From: a bacterium
Lineage (GTDB): Bacteria; Planctomycetota; B15-G4; JADJEK01
Length of the DNA: 6,647 bases
Assembly: GCA_030428825.1 (NCBI GenBank)
Contig: JAUIEL010000402.1
Coordinates: 1 to 6,647 of the forward strand
Direction of reading: 5' to 3'
Below, piece after piece: positions 6,090 to 6,647 of this stretch (position 1 is the first letter of the stretch; each line of letters starts with the position of its first letter). A program made the translations under genes and the position numbers. Under the pieces are notes generated by a model, which saw only the letters and a program-made list of their open reading frames with translations, was not told the DNA's origin and searched no databases.

Positions 6090-6647
6090 ATGATCACCAG
6101 CAGTCTGGTCCTGGCCGTGCTCGGTTTCGGGGAAGTGAGCTACGAGGAGACCGCGATCCTCCACCCGCCTCCGCTCGATTGGGTCGACTTTGGGCGACGC
6201 GTCTGCTTCGCGGATGCCGATGGGGACGGTGCCCAGGACTTGTTCGTGAGCGACTCGTTTCATGGCAACGGAAAAGGTGCGGGATGGGTCTTCCGAGGTC
6301 CGTCCTTCGAGAACGGCAAGTTCTTCACCATTCCCACGTTGGTCGAGGAGGGTCAAGGGTTCGTGACGGGAGACCAGTTCGGATCGGGAGTGTGGGAGGC
6401 CGCCGATCTGAACGGCGACGGATTCGCCGACCTGTTCGCGGGCGCCATCGGATCCGGCGAGTTCGGCTTCTTTCACGGCCGGGCGTTCGTGCTCTGGGGA
6501 CCGGAATTCGACACGTACGTCGAGCTGCAGCACCCGGGGATCACGAACGGCGTCCACTTCGGCCAGTACGGCGACATCGCGGACGTGACGGGGGACGGCG
6601 TGCTCGACGTCCTCGTCGGGGCCCCGCTGTTCGGGAATCCGGAGAAG
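6090..6647 (+). CDS. FG-GAP (integrin-alpha-like) repeat protein, secreted, 3' partial
   Basis: The frame is open to the right edge, with 186 residues visible. The start is ATG 6090 or the adjacent ATG 6087; spacing to AGGAGG favours 6090. A short hydrophobic N-terminus (ITSSLVLAVLGFG) could be a signal peptide but lacks a basic n-region and a clear cleavage site. Three FG-GAP units follow, each with a calcium-binding loop of the DxDGDGxxD type: DADGDGAQD at residues 42-50, DLNGDGFAD at 106-114 and DVTGDGVLD at 165-173. These are preceded by FG motifs (DFGRRV, QFGSGV, HFGQYG), and the third is followed by VGAP. The 59-64 residue spacing is typical of FG-GAP propeller blades, so more blades are expected beyond the window. 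The likely location is the cell surface or extracellular space, with a possible role in adhesion or carbohydrate binding. Its partner is probably the coupled beta-helix protein, by inference from position only. Confidence 0.85.
   Translation, partial: MITSSLVLAVLGFGEVSYEETAILHPPPLDWVDFGRRVCFADADGDGAQDLFVSDSFHGNGKGAGWVFRGPSFENGKFFTIPTLVEEGQGFVTGDQFGSGVWEAADLNGDGFADLFAGAIGSGEFGFFHGRAFVLWGPEFDTYVELQHPGITNGVHFGQYGDIADVTGDGVLDVLVGAPLFGNPEK

Noticed and set aside
4481..6097. Long antisense open frame of 538 codons opposite the beta-helix gene
   Set aside because: Its product is Arg/Val-rich without recognisable domains and it mirrors the sense gene; GC-rich codons make antisense stops rare. The sense frame has a clear signal peptide and repeat pattern.

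Overview
The window is GC-rich bacterial chromosomal DNA. Five protein-coding genes lie on the + strand, the first cut by the left edge and the last by the right edge. I see no RNA gene, CRISPR array, insertion sequence or origin. The strong G/C bias at third codon positions, clear Shine-Dalgarno sites, and secreted parallel beta-helix and FG-GAP proteins fit an environmental high-GC phylum such as Planctomycetota, Acidobacteriota, Eisenbacteria-like lineages or myxobacteria. The sequence alone does not decide between them.

Left block (2-4307) is a tight three-gene operon joined by overlapping stop and start codons (TGATG at 1637-1641, ATGA at 2580-2583). The first product has a jelly-roll-like domain, four membrane segments and a C-terminal SGNH-hydrolase-like domain whose catalytic blocks look eroded. 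The second resembles the sulfotransferase-fold 'putative capsular polysaccharide synthesis' family. The third is a soluble beta-propeller protein of about twelve NHL/ASST-like repeats. Together they look like part of a surface-glycan modification or export locus. That role is inference; the coupling and the domain types are visible.

Middle gap (4308-4444) separates this operon from a second one. Base composition also drops here from extremely GC-rich to moderately GC-rich.

Right block (4445-6647) encodes a secreted right-handed beta-helix protein, apparently starting at TTG, followed at once by an FG-GAP (integrin-alpha-like, calcium-binding) repeat protein. Its Shine-Dalgarno overlaps the upstream stop codon. 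Both look like extracellular or surface proteins. The start of the beta-helix gene carries a short tetranucleotide tract, (CCTA)4.5. An upstream out-of-frame ATG would be joined to the signal peptide by gain of exactly one repeat unit. This is the most unusual small-scale structure in the window, and could be a phase-variation switch or a coincidence.
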